The position numbers and the translations under genes are program-made. Below, one piece after another: positions 16,904 to 26,715 of a stretch of DNA of 64,000 nucleotides (its first letter is position 1; each line of letters begins with the position of its first letter). A model generated the notes under the pieces. The model had not been told where the DNA came from, ran no database searches, and saw nothing but the letters and a program-made list of their open reading frames with translations. The stretch is from Halalkalibacter wakoensis JCM 9140 (lineage in GTDB: Bacteria; Bacillota; Bacilli; Bacillales; Bacillaceae_D): positions 1 through 64,000 of the forward strand of contig NZ_BAUT01000007.1 in the NCBI RefSeq assembly GCF_000513095.1, read 5' to 3'.

Positions 16904-17551
16904 TTATATTCTCGGCTTTTGCTGAGAGTGTGCTTTTTTATCTTCTATATGACGAAATCTAGAACGTTTATACTTTTTGTATTGTTGAGCAATTTCTTCC
17001 TCTGATAAGGTATTTTCTTTTAAGTCAATTTTGTCAAGAAATTTAATAAAAAGTTTTGCTGTATTGATCGCATCATCAATTCCCCGATGAACTTTTCCAA
17101 CTGGTTCAATTCCCGCAATAGATAATGCATTTTTTAACCCAAGTTGTTGATTTCCGTCTGGAGTGATTAATCTTCCTATTGGTTTTTGAATATCATTATA
17201 ATTTCGCAACCAGGAGAGGTTGATCTTATTTTGAACAGACTGATTGATGAAATGAGCACGATCGTCTTTTCCCCATGAACATAAATAGTACTCTTTACCA
17301 AGCCACTCGGTAAACAAATAAATTCCTTCTTCAAACGAAACAGCTTTATTTACATCGTCCTCACTCATTTTTATAAACTTTCGTGTACTTTTTGATATTT
17401 TGCCTCGTTTAGGAGAAATGTACTGTTGAAACTGGTCCACAATTTGTTTGTTGCTAAGATCTACTTTACACGCTCCAATCTCAACAATTTCACTTGGTTG
17501 TCCTTTTCGAAATCTTTTGATCAGTTCTAAGTCAAATATTACTGCAATCAC
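16904..17551 (-). CDS. DEDDh 3'-5' exonuclease
   Basis: A 215-residue exonuclease of the DnaQ/ERI1-KapD type. Catalytic residues: FDLEL (DxE) at residues ~7-9, the SWGKDDRAH motif with Asp near 95, and HRGIDDAINTA (His and Asp of DEDDh) near 155. A basic, Lys/Arg-rich tail (YKKYKRSRFRHIEDKKAHSQQKPRI) follows and could aid nucleic-acid binding. The substrate, RNA or DNA, cannot be decided from sequence. Starts ATG at 17551 with a GGAAAGG site. Confidence 0.82.
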   Translation of the reverse strand: MIAVIFDLELIKRFRKGQPSEIVEIGACKVDLSNKQIVDQFQQYISPKRGKISKSTRKFIKMSEDDVNKAVSFEEGIYLFTEWLGKEYYLCSWGKDDRAHFINQSVQNKINLSWLRNYNDIQKPIGRLITPDGNQQLGLKNALSIAGIEPVGKVHRGIDDAINTAKLFIKFLDKIDLKENTLSEEEIAQQYKKYKRSRFRHIEDKKAHSQQKPRI

Positions 17552-17762
17552 AAGATCATCCTTTCCTTAATACTCCATTTCTAACTTATTCTATTTTAAG
17601 AGTGCACAGAACAAGGTATCAGTACCCTCCTATTTTACCATTCAAACGTCTTCTCTATTATGCCTTTCCCTTAAAAGCTCTGATTTCTTACACTTTATCA
17701 TTTTAAAGCAACGTGCGTTCTGCCATGTTCGTTCCGTAGCTCTCCGTTATTCTCATTGCAAG

Positions 17763-17801
17763 GAGGTACAACGCCTATGGGTTCTTGTTACCTCTTTTTT
17801 T
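17763..17801 (+). terminator. Terminator-like hairpin over a Shine-Dalgarno/mini-ORF
   Basis: GAGGTA at 17763-17768 pairs with TACCTC at 17789-17794, followed by seven T residues. The left arm is part of a perfect AAGGAGGT ribosome site (17760-17767) followed nine bases later by an ATG. The 11-codon frame starting there (MGSCYLFFYDC, 17777-17812) reads straight through the hairpin and T-run. It may be a plain terminator or a leader-peptide attenuator. Confidence 0.45.
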
Positions 17802-17844
17802 ATGATTGTTAAAATATGATGAACTTTCTTTGAAGAGGATCATC

Positions 17845-17916
17845 ATGAACAAGGGAGAACATAAACTAAATGACAGAAGCCGGTATGTATTTAACCAAAT
17901 TATGTCCAAAGCGTGA
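17845..17916 (+). CDS. Possible 23-residue peptide
   Basis: ATG at 17845 after GAAGAGGAT, encoding MNKGEHKLNDRSRYVFNQI plus four residues to a TGA. It is hydrophilic and basic, without a membrane segment. Support is limited to the ribosome site and the otherwise empty 478-base gap (17552-18029) between the exonuclease and the next gene. Confidence 0.3.
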   Translation: MNKGEHKLNDRSRYVFNQIMSKA

Positions 17917-18029
17917 ATCCGCACGATTATTGTGACAGATAACTTTACGAATTGTTTGAGAAGACATACTTATAGAATGTAAGATTTCAAATAAGATAAT
18001 AAAGTAAGGAATAGGAAGGGGTCATTTCT

Positions 18030-18251
18030 TTGATTGAACATTATTTGCAAGAGCGCTTTGGAATTGTTCAGGAAGATATTTTAATTTCTCCACTAACAAA
18101 TAAAAAAGCAACTGTTAAGGAGGTGTTAAGCACTTTAGAGGAAAGGGGGCATATTGAGAAGGTTTACAAAAAAATTCAATCGATTCAAACTTTAGGACGT
18201 AAAGGTGTCATAGTCTATTTAACGGGTCTTTCTGAACTGAATCATGCTTAG
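18030..18251 (+). CDS. Hypothetical protein, 73 residues
   Basis: The TTG start is supported by GGAAGGGG at 18014-18021. The protein is soluble and mixed alpha/beta: MIEHYLQERFGIVQEDI, a helix TVKEVLSTLEERGHIEKVYKKIQ, and a final strand GVIVYLTGLSEL. No family recognised. Confidence 0.55.
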   Translation: MIEHYLQERFGIVQEDILISPLTNKKATVKEVLSTLEERGHIEKVYKKIQSIQTLGRKGVIVYLTGLSELNHA

Positions 18252-18275
18252 TAAACGACGCAATTGATCAACAAC

Positions 18276-18306
18276 GAAAAAGAGACATAGCAATAGCTAT
18301 GTCTCT
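18276..18306 (-). terminator. Minus-strand terminator
   Basis: AGAGACATAGC (18281-18291) pairs with GCTATGTCTCT (18296-18306). The AAAAA just before is the U-tract on the minus strand. It directly follows the 38-residue gene at 18315-18431. Confidence 0.75.
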
Positions 18307-18314
18307 CGGTTAGA

Positions 18315-18431
18315 TTAGTCGCTTTTCTTTACCTTAAAAATACTTTTAAGCGGAGCTTTTGCTAAAGGTTTGTCAGGATTCTTTTTTTCATTTTTGTTTT
18401 CCTTATGAGCATACCATGAAATGATTTTCAA
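18315..18431 (-). CDS. 38-residue basic peptide
   Basis: A TTG start at 18431, after GGTGGTGCTC, opens MKIISWYAHKENKNEKK, then NPDKPLAKAPLKSIFKVKKSD and a TAA at 18315. The peptide is strongly basic (12 Lys) with a short aromatic N-terminus and no membrane helix. It ends two dozen bases before a well-formed minus-strand terminator, the best evidence that it is expressed. No family recognised. Confidence 0.5.
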   Translation of the reverse strand: MKIISWYAHKENKNEKKNPDKPLAKAPLKSIFKVKKSD

Positions 18432-18513
18432 ATTGAGCACCACCGTTCGTTAAAATGAAAGTAGCCTGTAAAGACTCTTTGTCCAAGTATATGAACGTCT
18501 TTACAAAATATGA

Positions 18514-18562
18514 TAAAAAAGCATTGTTTCAAAGAATGAACTTGACCTTTGAAACAATGCTT
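18514..18562 (-). terminator. Minus-strand terminator of the molybdopterin oxidoreductase gene
   Basis: AAGCATTGTTTCAAAG (18519-18534) pairs perfectly with CTTTGAAACAATGCTT (18547-18562). The A-run at 18515-18520 forms the U-tract on the minus strand. Confidence 0.85.
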
Positions 18563-18615
18563 ATAATAGGTGAATGATAAAAAATGAGTACGGGTTTTTC
18601 TTCTTTAATAATCGT

Positions 18616-20655
18616 TTAGGTCATTTTTTCACAGGCTACTCTTCCAGAAAAAAAGGTAGCGCCACCACCCATATCAGCTAACCGATCCGGTGTTAGTGCA
18701 TTCACAAGATGCATGTCACCAGCCAGATCTGCATACAAACCTTGAGTAACAAGAACGCCTGGAAGAACGTTCGTTCCTACAGAAACCGTTAATTGACACT
18801 CACCACGGTCATTCCAGATTCGAACCAATTCCTTATCATCAATATCAAGCTTTTTAGCGTCACGCTCATTCATATGAACGATTGGATTTTTCTCTAGTTC
18901 TCGGTGTTTTTGATTATTAGAGAACGTTGAGTTTAAGAAATTGTGATTCGGACCTGGTACAAAAAGAAATGGAAAGTGCTCTTCTTGAACTAATGGCATA
19001 TGAGTGGGGAGAGGAGGGTACCCCTCTTTTTCCATAGTCTTTGAATATAACTCAATTTTTCCGCTAGGTGTCGGAAGTGACGATAACGAAAAAGCATCAC
19101 GATTTGCCTTTACATATAAATTTTTTAGCAATTGATCATAGGTAATGGTTGAGTATGATATATTCCCTTTATGATCTACTGCTTGACGAATTAATTCTTC
19201 ATCAGATTCTAGTAAGGCTTCTTCCTCGAATCCCATTGCTCTAGCTAATAGGCGAAACACATCTGAATTTGACTTACTTTCTTCATAAGGTTCTATAATT
19301 GGCTGTTGCAAATGAATATAATGGTGCCAATAAGATGTATAAAAGTCAGTATTTTCAAAAGAAGAAGTTGCAGGCAAGACAATATCAGCATACTTGGCTG
19401 TCTCAGTTAAAAATAAATCATGAACAACAGTAAACAAATCATCGCGTATTAAACCTTGGCGAACTTTATTGCTCTCAGGTGTGACAATAGCTGGATTACA
19501 GTTATAAACAAAAAGAGAGTGAACAGCTGGAGCGGCTTCTAGCAATACGGTGCCCAGTTGATTCATGTTAAATGAACGCGTTTGTTTGTTTTTTAATAAA
19601 TCAGGCCGTTGTAGTGCATGAGTATTATGGGTTAAAAATCCGGAATTTGATTTAATAGCACCGCCTCCTTTATCAAGCCAAGCTCCTGTCAGACTGGTAA
19701 GCAAGAGATCGTACGTACAATCATTCCACCATTGTCATGATGTTGCAGCCCGTTGCCAATTCGAATGAACGAAGGAGAGGTCGTTCCATACATTCGAGCT
19801 AGTTTCAGAATGTCTTCGACAGAAACTCCAGTAAGGTGTGAGACGGTTTTTGGATCATACTGACGAACATGTTCTTCTAATTCCTTATATCCAACGGTAT
19901 ATTCTCTCAGAAAAGCCTCATTGACTAAGTTTTCACTAAATAGAACATGCATGATCCCAAGAGCGAGCGCACTATCTGTACCAGGGGCAATAGGAATAAA
20001 CCAATCGGCCATTCGCCCTGTTTGATTTTTGTGGACATCAATGACAATAATTTTTGCCCCGTTTTTACGAGCTTTTTGAGCGAGCATCATTTGATGCATG
20101 TTTGTACTAACAGCATTAATCCCCCATAAGATAAATAACTTCGTTTCTGTTGTCTCTTCAGGATCAATCCCATAAGCGCCGCCCATTGTGTAGGTATAGC
20201 CAACTGATCCTGCACTTTGACAAATGGTGCGTTCCAGTCGACTTGCGCCTAAACGATGGAAAAAACGACGATCCATTCCTTCGGCGTTCACATTTCCCAT
20301 ATTCCCATAAAAGCTATAAGGAGGATGGACTCAGGACCATTATCTGCAATAAGATTCGACCATCTTTCTGCAATTTCTGCAATGGCTTCCGACCATGAAA
20401 TCGGCACAAATTTCCCCTCCCCTTTTTTCCAATTCGTTTCAATGGAGTTTTAAGACGATGGGGGTCGTAGAGACGGTCAGTCATATGACGAACTTTATTA
20501 CAAATGGCTCCTTTGGTTACGGGGTGTTCAGGATCGCCTTCAATCTTTACAATTTTTCCGGCTTTTTTATGTACTAAGAGACCACATTGGTCAGGGCAAT
20601 CAAGTGAGCATACGGAAGGAAAGACACCTTCATTTTTATTTACATGTGGATGCAT
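18616..20655 (-). pseudogene. Molybdopterin oxidoreductase (YoaE/YyaE type), three frameshifts
   Basis: Pieces in different frames reconstruct a ~680-residue molybdopterin oxidoreductase. The N-terminal part has the 4Fe-4S motif VCSLDCPDQCG with the fourth Cys in KGAICNK, followed by DRLYDPHRLKTPLKR. The next pieces have the family's PISWSEAIAEIAERW, MGGAYGIDPEETTE, LFILWGINAVSTN and later GPNHNFLNSTFSN blocks. Frame changes occur at the A-run 20423-20428, at ~20318-20324 and at ~19693-19698, and each is explained by one missing base. The start is taken as ATG 20655 after GAAAGGAC. Homologs reduce or oxidise small substrates using bis-MGD; this copy cannot make a full enzyme as written. Confidence 0.85.
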
Positions 20656-20726
20656 ATTGTCAGTCCTTTCCAAAATATTTCTATTATTTTATCATTTTTT
20701 AACGTTATTTAATAGGAACTCTTATT

Positions 20727-20755
20727 AAAAACCCCTGCTAATTTTTAGCAGGGGT
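20727..20755 (-). terminator. Minus-strand terminator of the YjcZ-type gene
   Basis: ACCCCTGCTAA (20731-20741) pairs with TTAGCAGGGGT (20745-20755). A preceding A-run is the U-tract on the minus strand. Confidence 0.85.
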
Positions 20756-20768
20756 TGAGTTGGATTCA

Positions 20769-20909
20769 TTATTTAACGTATGCTGCGCCTACAATAATGA
20801 GTAGGATGAACAGCACAACAATTAGCGCAAAGCCACTACCTCCAGTACCGTGATAACCATACATCGGTGCTGCTTGATAGCCATGCATAGGTGCTCCGTA
20901 GAAACTCAT
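20769..20909 (-). CDS. YjcZ-family sporulation peptide
   Basis: A 46-residue peptide starting MSFYGAPMHGY at 20909 after AAAAAGGAGG. A Gly/Tyr/Met-rich head with two AxPMxGY repeats is followed by the diagnostic hydrophobic helix GFALIVVLFILLIIVGAAY and a final VK. This helix is the signature of the tiny YjcZ/sporulation transmembrane family (TIGR01732). Members are made during sporulation in Bacillus; role unknown. It is transcribed alone and ends at its own terminator. Confidence 0.88.
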   Translation of the reverse strand: MSFYGAPMHGYQAAPMYGYHGTGGSGFALIVVLFILLIIVGAAYVK

Positions 20910-21098
20910 AATGGAAAACCTCCTTTTTGAGTTGCTATACTTTTACACTATGATGGAGAGGACAATTTGCTTGGGCACGTAACCAGTTTAACTAAAAATA
21001 GGTAAACACCCAACGATAGCGAAACAATCGTGGTCAGCTTATAAAACCTTTGGTATGCTAAAGATAGAATGATGCAAGCGATAAATGAGGGTGGATTT

Positions 21099-21989
21099 AT
21101 GCATATTGACCATTTAAAAATTTTTGTAACGGTAGTAGAGTTACGCCATTTTTCAAAAGCAGCAAAAGTATTAAACTTATCTCAACCAAATGTGAGTCTT
21201 CACATTAGAAATTTAGAAAGTGAACTCGAGACCACCTTGTTTATACGCTCACCGAAGCAAGTTAAGGTGACAGCTGCTGGAGAAATGTTTTATTTAAAAG
21301 CAAAAAAAATCATTGCGCTTTATGAAGAAGCCAAACAGGAAATTGCTGATCAGAAACACATTGTTCAAGGTACCATAAAAATTGGAGCTAGTTTCACAAT
21401 AGGTGAGTATATTTTACCAAGAGTTCTGGCTGAATACGCAAAAGAACATCCACAGGTAAACGTTGAAGTAATGGTGGGGAATACAGAAGAGGTTATAAAG
21501 AAAACTCGTTCAAACGAATTAGATATAAGTTTAATTGAAGGAGAAGTATCTGAACAAGAAGTAGAAGCTGTCCCATTTATGGATGATGAAATGATTATTA
21601 TTGCTTCAAGTAGTCATCCATTAGCACAAATTCGAATGGTCGCTCCTGACCTTTTACATGATCAAGTTTGGATTTTGCGAGAAAGCGGCTCAGGGACAAG
21701 AGCTTTTAGCAATCAACTTATTCAAAATCTTAATTTACAAGTGAAACGTTCTTTTGTTTTTAGCAGCAGTCAAGGAATTAAAGAGGCAGTATCAGCCGGC
21801 CTTGGTATTGCCATGATCTCACGTTTAACCGTTCGGAAAGAGCTTGAGTTAGGGGAATTAAAGGAAATTAATATTGGAAATCGAAAATTCACTAGAAAAT
21901 TTTCCATTATTAAAGGAAAGCATGATTTTGTATCAAGAGCTCATGATCTATTTATCGAAAAGATGATTCAATCAAATAAACAACTGTAA
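21099..21989 (+). CDS. LysR-family transcriptional regulator
   Basis: A 296-residue LysR regulator. The start at 21099 follows GAGGGTGG at 21087-21094. N-terminal winged helix: MHIDHLKIFVTVVELRHFSKAAKVLNLSQPNVSLHIRNLE. The C-terminal periplasmic-binding-like effector domain includes GTIKIGASFTIGEYILPRVL and the late GLGIAMISRLTV. It lies 18 bases upstream of the ketopantoate reductase gene in the same direction and may be co-transcribed with it; the effector is unknown. Confidence 0.88.
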   Translation: MHIDHLKIFVTVVELRHFSKAAKVLNLSQPNVSLHIRNLESELETTLFIRSPKQVKVTAAGEMFYLKAKKIIALYEEAKQEIADQKHIVQGTIKIGASFTIGEYILPRVLAEYAKEHPQVNVEVMVGNTEEVIKKTRSNELDISLIEGEVSEQEVEAVPFMDDEMIIIASSSHPLAQIRMVAPDLLHDQVWILRESGSGTRAFSNQLIQNLNLQVKRSFVFSSSQGIKEAVSAGLGIAMISRLTVRKELELGELKEINIGNRKFTRKFSIIKGKHDFVSRAHDLFIEKMIQSNKQL

Positions 21990-22007
21990 GAGAAAGGGGA
22001 ATGGAAA

Positions 22008-22922
22008 TTGAATATTGTTGTCGTTGGAGCAGGAGCAGTGGGAGGTTATTTTGGAGGAAAGCTTGCAAAAAGTGGAGAAGCTGTTACGTTCTTGGTTCGA
22101 CAAAAAAGATACGAACAGTTAACACAACAAGGATTACAAGTAAACAGTATTTATGGAGATTTTTCAGTACATCCACATGTCGTAACCGAAGCGAAGGATA
22201 TTCAACAGCCAGAACTTGTGATCGTTGCTTTAAAAAATTATCACTTAGAAGCTGCGATGCCAGAGCTTGCCACACTAGTTGAAAATGGAGCAAAAATCCT
22301 TCCGCTTTTAAATGGAGTCGAGCATCTGGATTTATTAACATCAACGTTCGGACAAGATCGTGTTTTAGGAGGAATTTGCTATATTGAATCAACACTGAAT
22401 AATGACAATCATATTGTTCATACGAGCAAATTGCATCACATCGTGTTTGGATCCATTTTAGAAGGCGATGAGAATTTCTTGCAAAAAGTCCTTACTTCTT
22501 TTGAGAAAGCTCATATTCCTAGTACGTTATCGAAAGAGATTGTCGTGGATATGTGGAAAAAGTATACGTTCTTAACCACATTAAGTGGAGTTACTTCCGT
22601 TTTGCGACAACCAATTGGAGTTGCATTACAAGATCCTGTTATGATTGAATTTTTGAAAGAACTGATTAAAGAAGTCGTTGTTGTCGGAATGGCAAATAAG
22701 ATTAATCTTTCTCAAGAGTTAGTTACAGAGACCATGACGAAGCTTCAAGATCTACCGCCTGAGATGACCTCTTCCATGCATCGAGACTTAGAAAAAGGAT
22801 TAAGAATTGAATTAGATAGCATTCAAGGATATCTTTTGAAAAATGCTAAATTACATACGATTGACACACCTTGTCTTCGTTCCATTTACGCCTTTTTACA
22901 TCCATTTAAAAATGGGAATTAA
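22008..22922 (+). CDS. Ketopantoate reductase family protein (PanE/ApbA)
   Basis: A 304-residue NADP-dependent dehydrogenase. The TTG start gives the expected MNIVVVGAGAVGGYFGGKLA; an upstream ATG at 22001 is out of frame. GAGAVGGYFG is the dinucleotide-binding loop. LLNGVEHLDLL and the conserved Lys in MWKKYTFLTTLSGVTSV belong to the PanE C-terminal catalytic domain. PanE reduces 2-dehydropantoate to pantoate for coenzyme A synthesis, but Bacilli often have several ApbA/PanE paralogs, so the substrate is not certain. Confidence 0.83.
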   Translation: MNIVVVGAGAVGGYFGGKLAKSGEAVTFLVRQKRYEQLTQQGLQVNSIYGDFSVHPHVVTEAKDIQQPELVIVALKNYHLEAAMPELATLVENGAKILPLLNGVEHLDLLTSTFGQDRVLGGICYIESTLNNDNHIVHTSKLHHIVFGSILEGDENFLQKVLTSFEKAHIPSTLSKEIVVDMWKKYTFLTTLSGVTSVLRQPIGVALQDPVMIEFLKELIKEVVVVGMANKINLSQELVTETMTKLQDLPPEMTSSMHRDLEKGLRIELDSIQGYLLKNAKLHTIDTPCLRSIYAFLHPFKNGN

Positions 22923-22931
22923 AGGACTAAA

Positions 22932-22973
22932 GATGTCCCGAAAGTCTTGATGATCTTTTGGGCGTCTTTTTTT
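22932..22973 (+). terminator. Terminator after panE-like gene
   Basis: GATGTCCCGAAAG (22932-22944) pairs with CTTTTGGGCGTC (22955-22966) with minor mismatches, followed by a T-run. Confidence 0.75.
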
Positions 22974-23013
22974 GTTTTGAAATAAAACTATTTTTTGGAA
23001 AGTAAGGACGTGG

Positions 23014-23043
23014 TATGATTAGAGTAAGTGAATGATCATTCAC
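23014..23043 (+). promoter_or_regulatory. fadH promoter -10 with 16-bp palindromic operator
   Basis: An extended -10 TGGTATGAT (TATGAT at 23014-23019) is followed by the perfect palindrome GTGAATGATCATTCAC at 23028-23043, which would lie at the transcription start. The half sites TGAATGA/TCATTCA are those of the Bacillus fatty-acid-degradation repressor FadR (YsiA), but the usual 4-bp spacer between them is absent. Confidence 0.55.
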
Positions 23044-23073
23044 TCATATGATCAATCTTAAGGGGGAAATGAA

Positions 23074-23850
23074 ATGAAAGGGAAAATAGTAATTGTAACA
23101 GGTGGTAGCAATGGGATGGGAAAAGCAATGGCAAAAAGATTTGCAGAAAAAGGAGCCTATGTGACGATCAGTGGACGTAATCAAGAAAAGTTGGAACAAG
23201 CTAGACGTGAAATTGAAACGTTTGATGGGCAAGTACTTCCTTTTGTTATGGATGTAAGGGACATTCAACAAGTGGATCAAATGGTAACAGAGACGATAGA
23301 AAAGTTTGGTGGAATTGATTATCTAGTGAACAATGCTGCAGGAAACTTTCTCGTACCAGCTGAACAGCTTACGGTAAATGGCTGGAATTCAGTCATTGAT
23401 ATTGTATTAAACGGAACTTGGTACTGTACACAAGCTGTAGCGAAACATTGGATCGAAGAGAAAAAAATAGGTAGTATTATTAACATGGTAGCAACATATG
23501 CATGGACAGCCGGTCCGGGGGTCGTTCACTCAGCTAGTGCAAAAGCAGGTGTATTGGCCATGACAAGAACGCTTGCTGTTGAATGGGGTTCAAAATATGG
23601 TATTCGTGTAAATGCAATAGCCCCAGGACCAATTGAGGACACAGGTGGGACAGAAAAGCTCATACTTAATGAAAACATGCATAGAAATTTAATTAACAGC
23701 ATTCCGGCAAAACGGTTTGGAACAGTAGATGAAGTAGCAGGCGTTGCTGAATTCCTTTTTTTAGAGGAAGCGAAATATATAAATGGGGACTGTATCACCC
23801 TTGACGGTGGACAGTGGTTAAGCGGAGCAGCATACCAATTTACAGAGTAA
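23074..23850 (+). CDS. fadH: 2,4-dienoyl-CoA reductase-type SDR (FadH/YkuF)
   Basis: A 258-residue short-chain dehydrogenase. VTGGSNGMGKAMAKRF is the cofactor loop and VNNAAGNF the NNAG motif variant. The catalytic region reads INMVATYAWTAGPGVVHSASAKAGV. The Tyr is not in the standard YxxxK position: the Lys of SAKAGV remains, as in dienoyl-CoA reductases of the DECR/YkuF type. APGPIEDTGG and ITLDGGQWL near the end fit the same subgroup. The reaction is NADPH reduction of 2,4-dienoyl-CoA during degradation of unsaturated fatty acids. A FadR-like palindrome sits at its promoter. GGGGGAAATG is the ribosome site. Confidence 0.82.
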   Translation: MKGKIVIVTGGSNGMGKAMAKRFAEKGAYVTISGRNQEKLEQARREIETFDGQVLPFVMDVRDIQQVDQMVTETIEKFGGIDYLVNNAAGNFLVPAEQLTVNGWNSVIDIVLNGTWYCTQAVAKHWIEEKKIGSIINMVATYAWTAGPGVVHSASAKAGVLAMTRTLAVEWGSKYGIRVNAIAPGPIEDTGGTEKLILNENMHRNLINSIPAKRFGTVDEVAGVAEFLFLEEAKYINGDCITLDGGQWLSGAAYQFTE

Positions 23851-24019
23851 ATGTAAGCGCTTAATATATCGTCTGTAACTTATTAAATGGATAAACATAA
23901 AAGGAGTGCGTATTCTAACCTTTGTGATGATTTATTCTGATAAAAAGTTTTTTTCTTGAGTGTTGATGGAGTGTTAGAATAAAGGGATGAATGGATTCAA
24001 TAAATAAGGAGTGAATAAA

Positions 24020-24433
24020 ATGCCCATACAATATCCTAATAATGACGAAATAAAAACGTTGTTGCATGAAAGTAAGCGAATTGCTGTCGTTGGGTTATCG
24101 CCAAACCCAGAGCGCACATCCTATATGGTATCTGAAGCTATGCAAAAGGCAGGATATGAGATTATTCCTGTTAATCCAACGGCCGATGAAATTTTAGGAG
24201 TTAAAGCAGTAGGTTCCCTTAAGGAAATAGAGGGTGATATCGATATAGTAAATGTGTTTAGAAGAAGTGAATTTTTACCTGAGGTGGCGCGTGAGACGAT
24301 TGAAGTTGGTGCTAAATCGTTTTGGGCACAACTAGGGCTTGAAAATGAAGAGGCTTATGAATTGTTAACAACTAATGGTGTCCAAACAGTCATGAACCGT
24401 TGTATTAAAGTAGAACATGCAAAATGGAAATAA
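24020..24433 (+). CDS. yneT: CoA-binding domain protein (YneT/YccU)
   Basis: A 137-residue Rossmann CoA-binding protein. Start 24020 follows AAGGAG at 24006-24011, which overlaps an alternative GTG. The motifs IAVVGLSPNPERTSYMVSEAMQKAGYEIIPVNP, NVFRRSEFLPEVA, FWAQLGLENEEA and VMNRCIKVEHAK are those of the YccU/YneT family. It binds CoA or a similar nucleotide; the physiological role is unknown. The order yneT-parE-parC matches B. subtilis. A terminator separates it from parE. Confidence 0.88.
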   Translation: MPIQYPNNDEIKTLLHESKRIAVVGLSPNPERTSYMVSEAMQKAGYEIIPVNPTADEILGVKAVGSLKEIEGDIDIVNVFRRSEFLPEVARETIEVGAKSFWAQLGLENEEAYELLTTNGVQTVMNRCIKVEHAKWK

Positions 24434-24444
24434 AAGTATTCAAC

Positions 24445-24490
24445 CAAGAGATGAAAATGGTTAAGATTTTCGTCTCTTGTTCCTCTTCTA
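24445..24490 (+). terminator. Terminator after yneT
   Basis: CAAGAGATGAAAAT (24445-24458) pairs with ATTTTCGTCTCTTG (24466-24479) with one mismatch and is followed by a T/C-rich tract. Confidence 0.75.
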
Positions 24491-24627
24491 GCATAAATAC
24501 AAAACATTTGTTTTGACAAGATCATAGTATAGATGTGCTCTTGTTAAAGCAAGTGTAGCTAGAGATTTCCAATATCGTATTTCTTTTTTCAGAATGTTAA
24601 AGAAAATGCAGGATTATTGAAAAGATG

Positions 24628-24655
24628 TTGCGAATACTGAAATAACCGCTACAAT
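24628..24655 (+). promoter_or_regulatory. Probable sigma-A promoter of parE-parC
   Basis: TTGCGA at 24628-24633 and TACAAT at 24650-24655 with a 16-bp spacer, about 90 bases before the parE start. Confidence 0.5.
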
Positions 24656-24661
24656 AGATAA

Positions 24662-26713
<2,052 letters not shown>

Positions 26714-26715
26714 GT

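Noticed and set aside
18616-20673. Three independent small genes
   Set aside because: Adjacent frames align end to end with one molybdopterin oxidoreductase, each needing a single base; a broken single gene is simpler.
22001-22282. An open frame starting ATG at 22001
   Set aside because: It overlaps the ketopantoate reductase in another frame and has Cys/Arg/Ser-rich nonsense composition; a shadow.
23852-23865. cre-like (CcpA) sequence TGTAAGCGCTTAAT
   Set aside because: It lies just after the fadH stop codon, not at a promoter, and differs from the consensus at a key position; probably chance.
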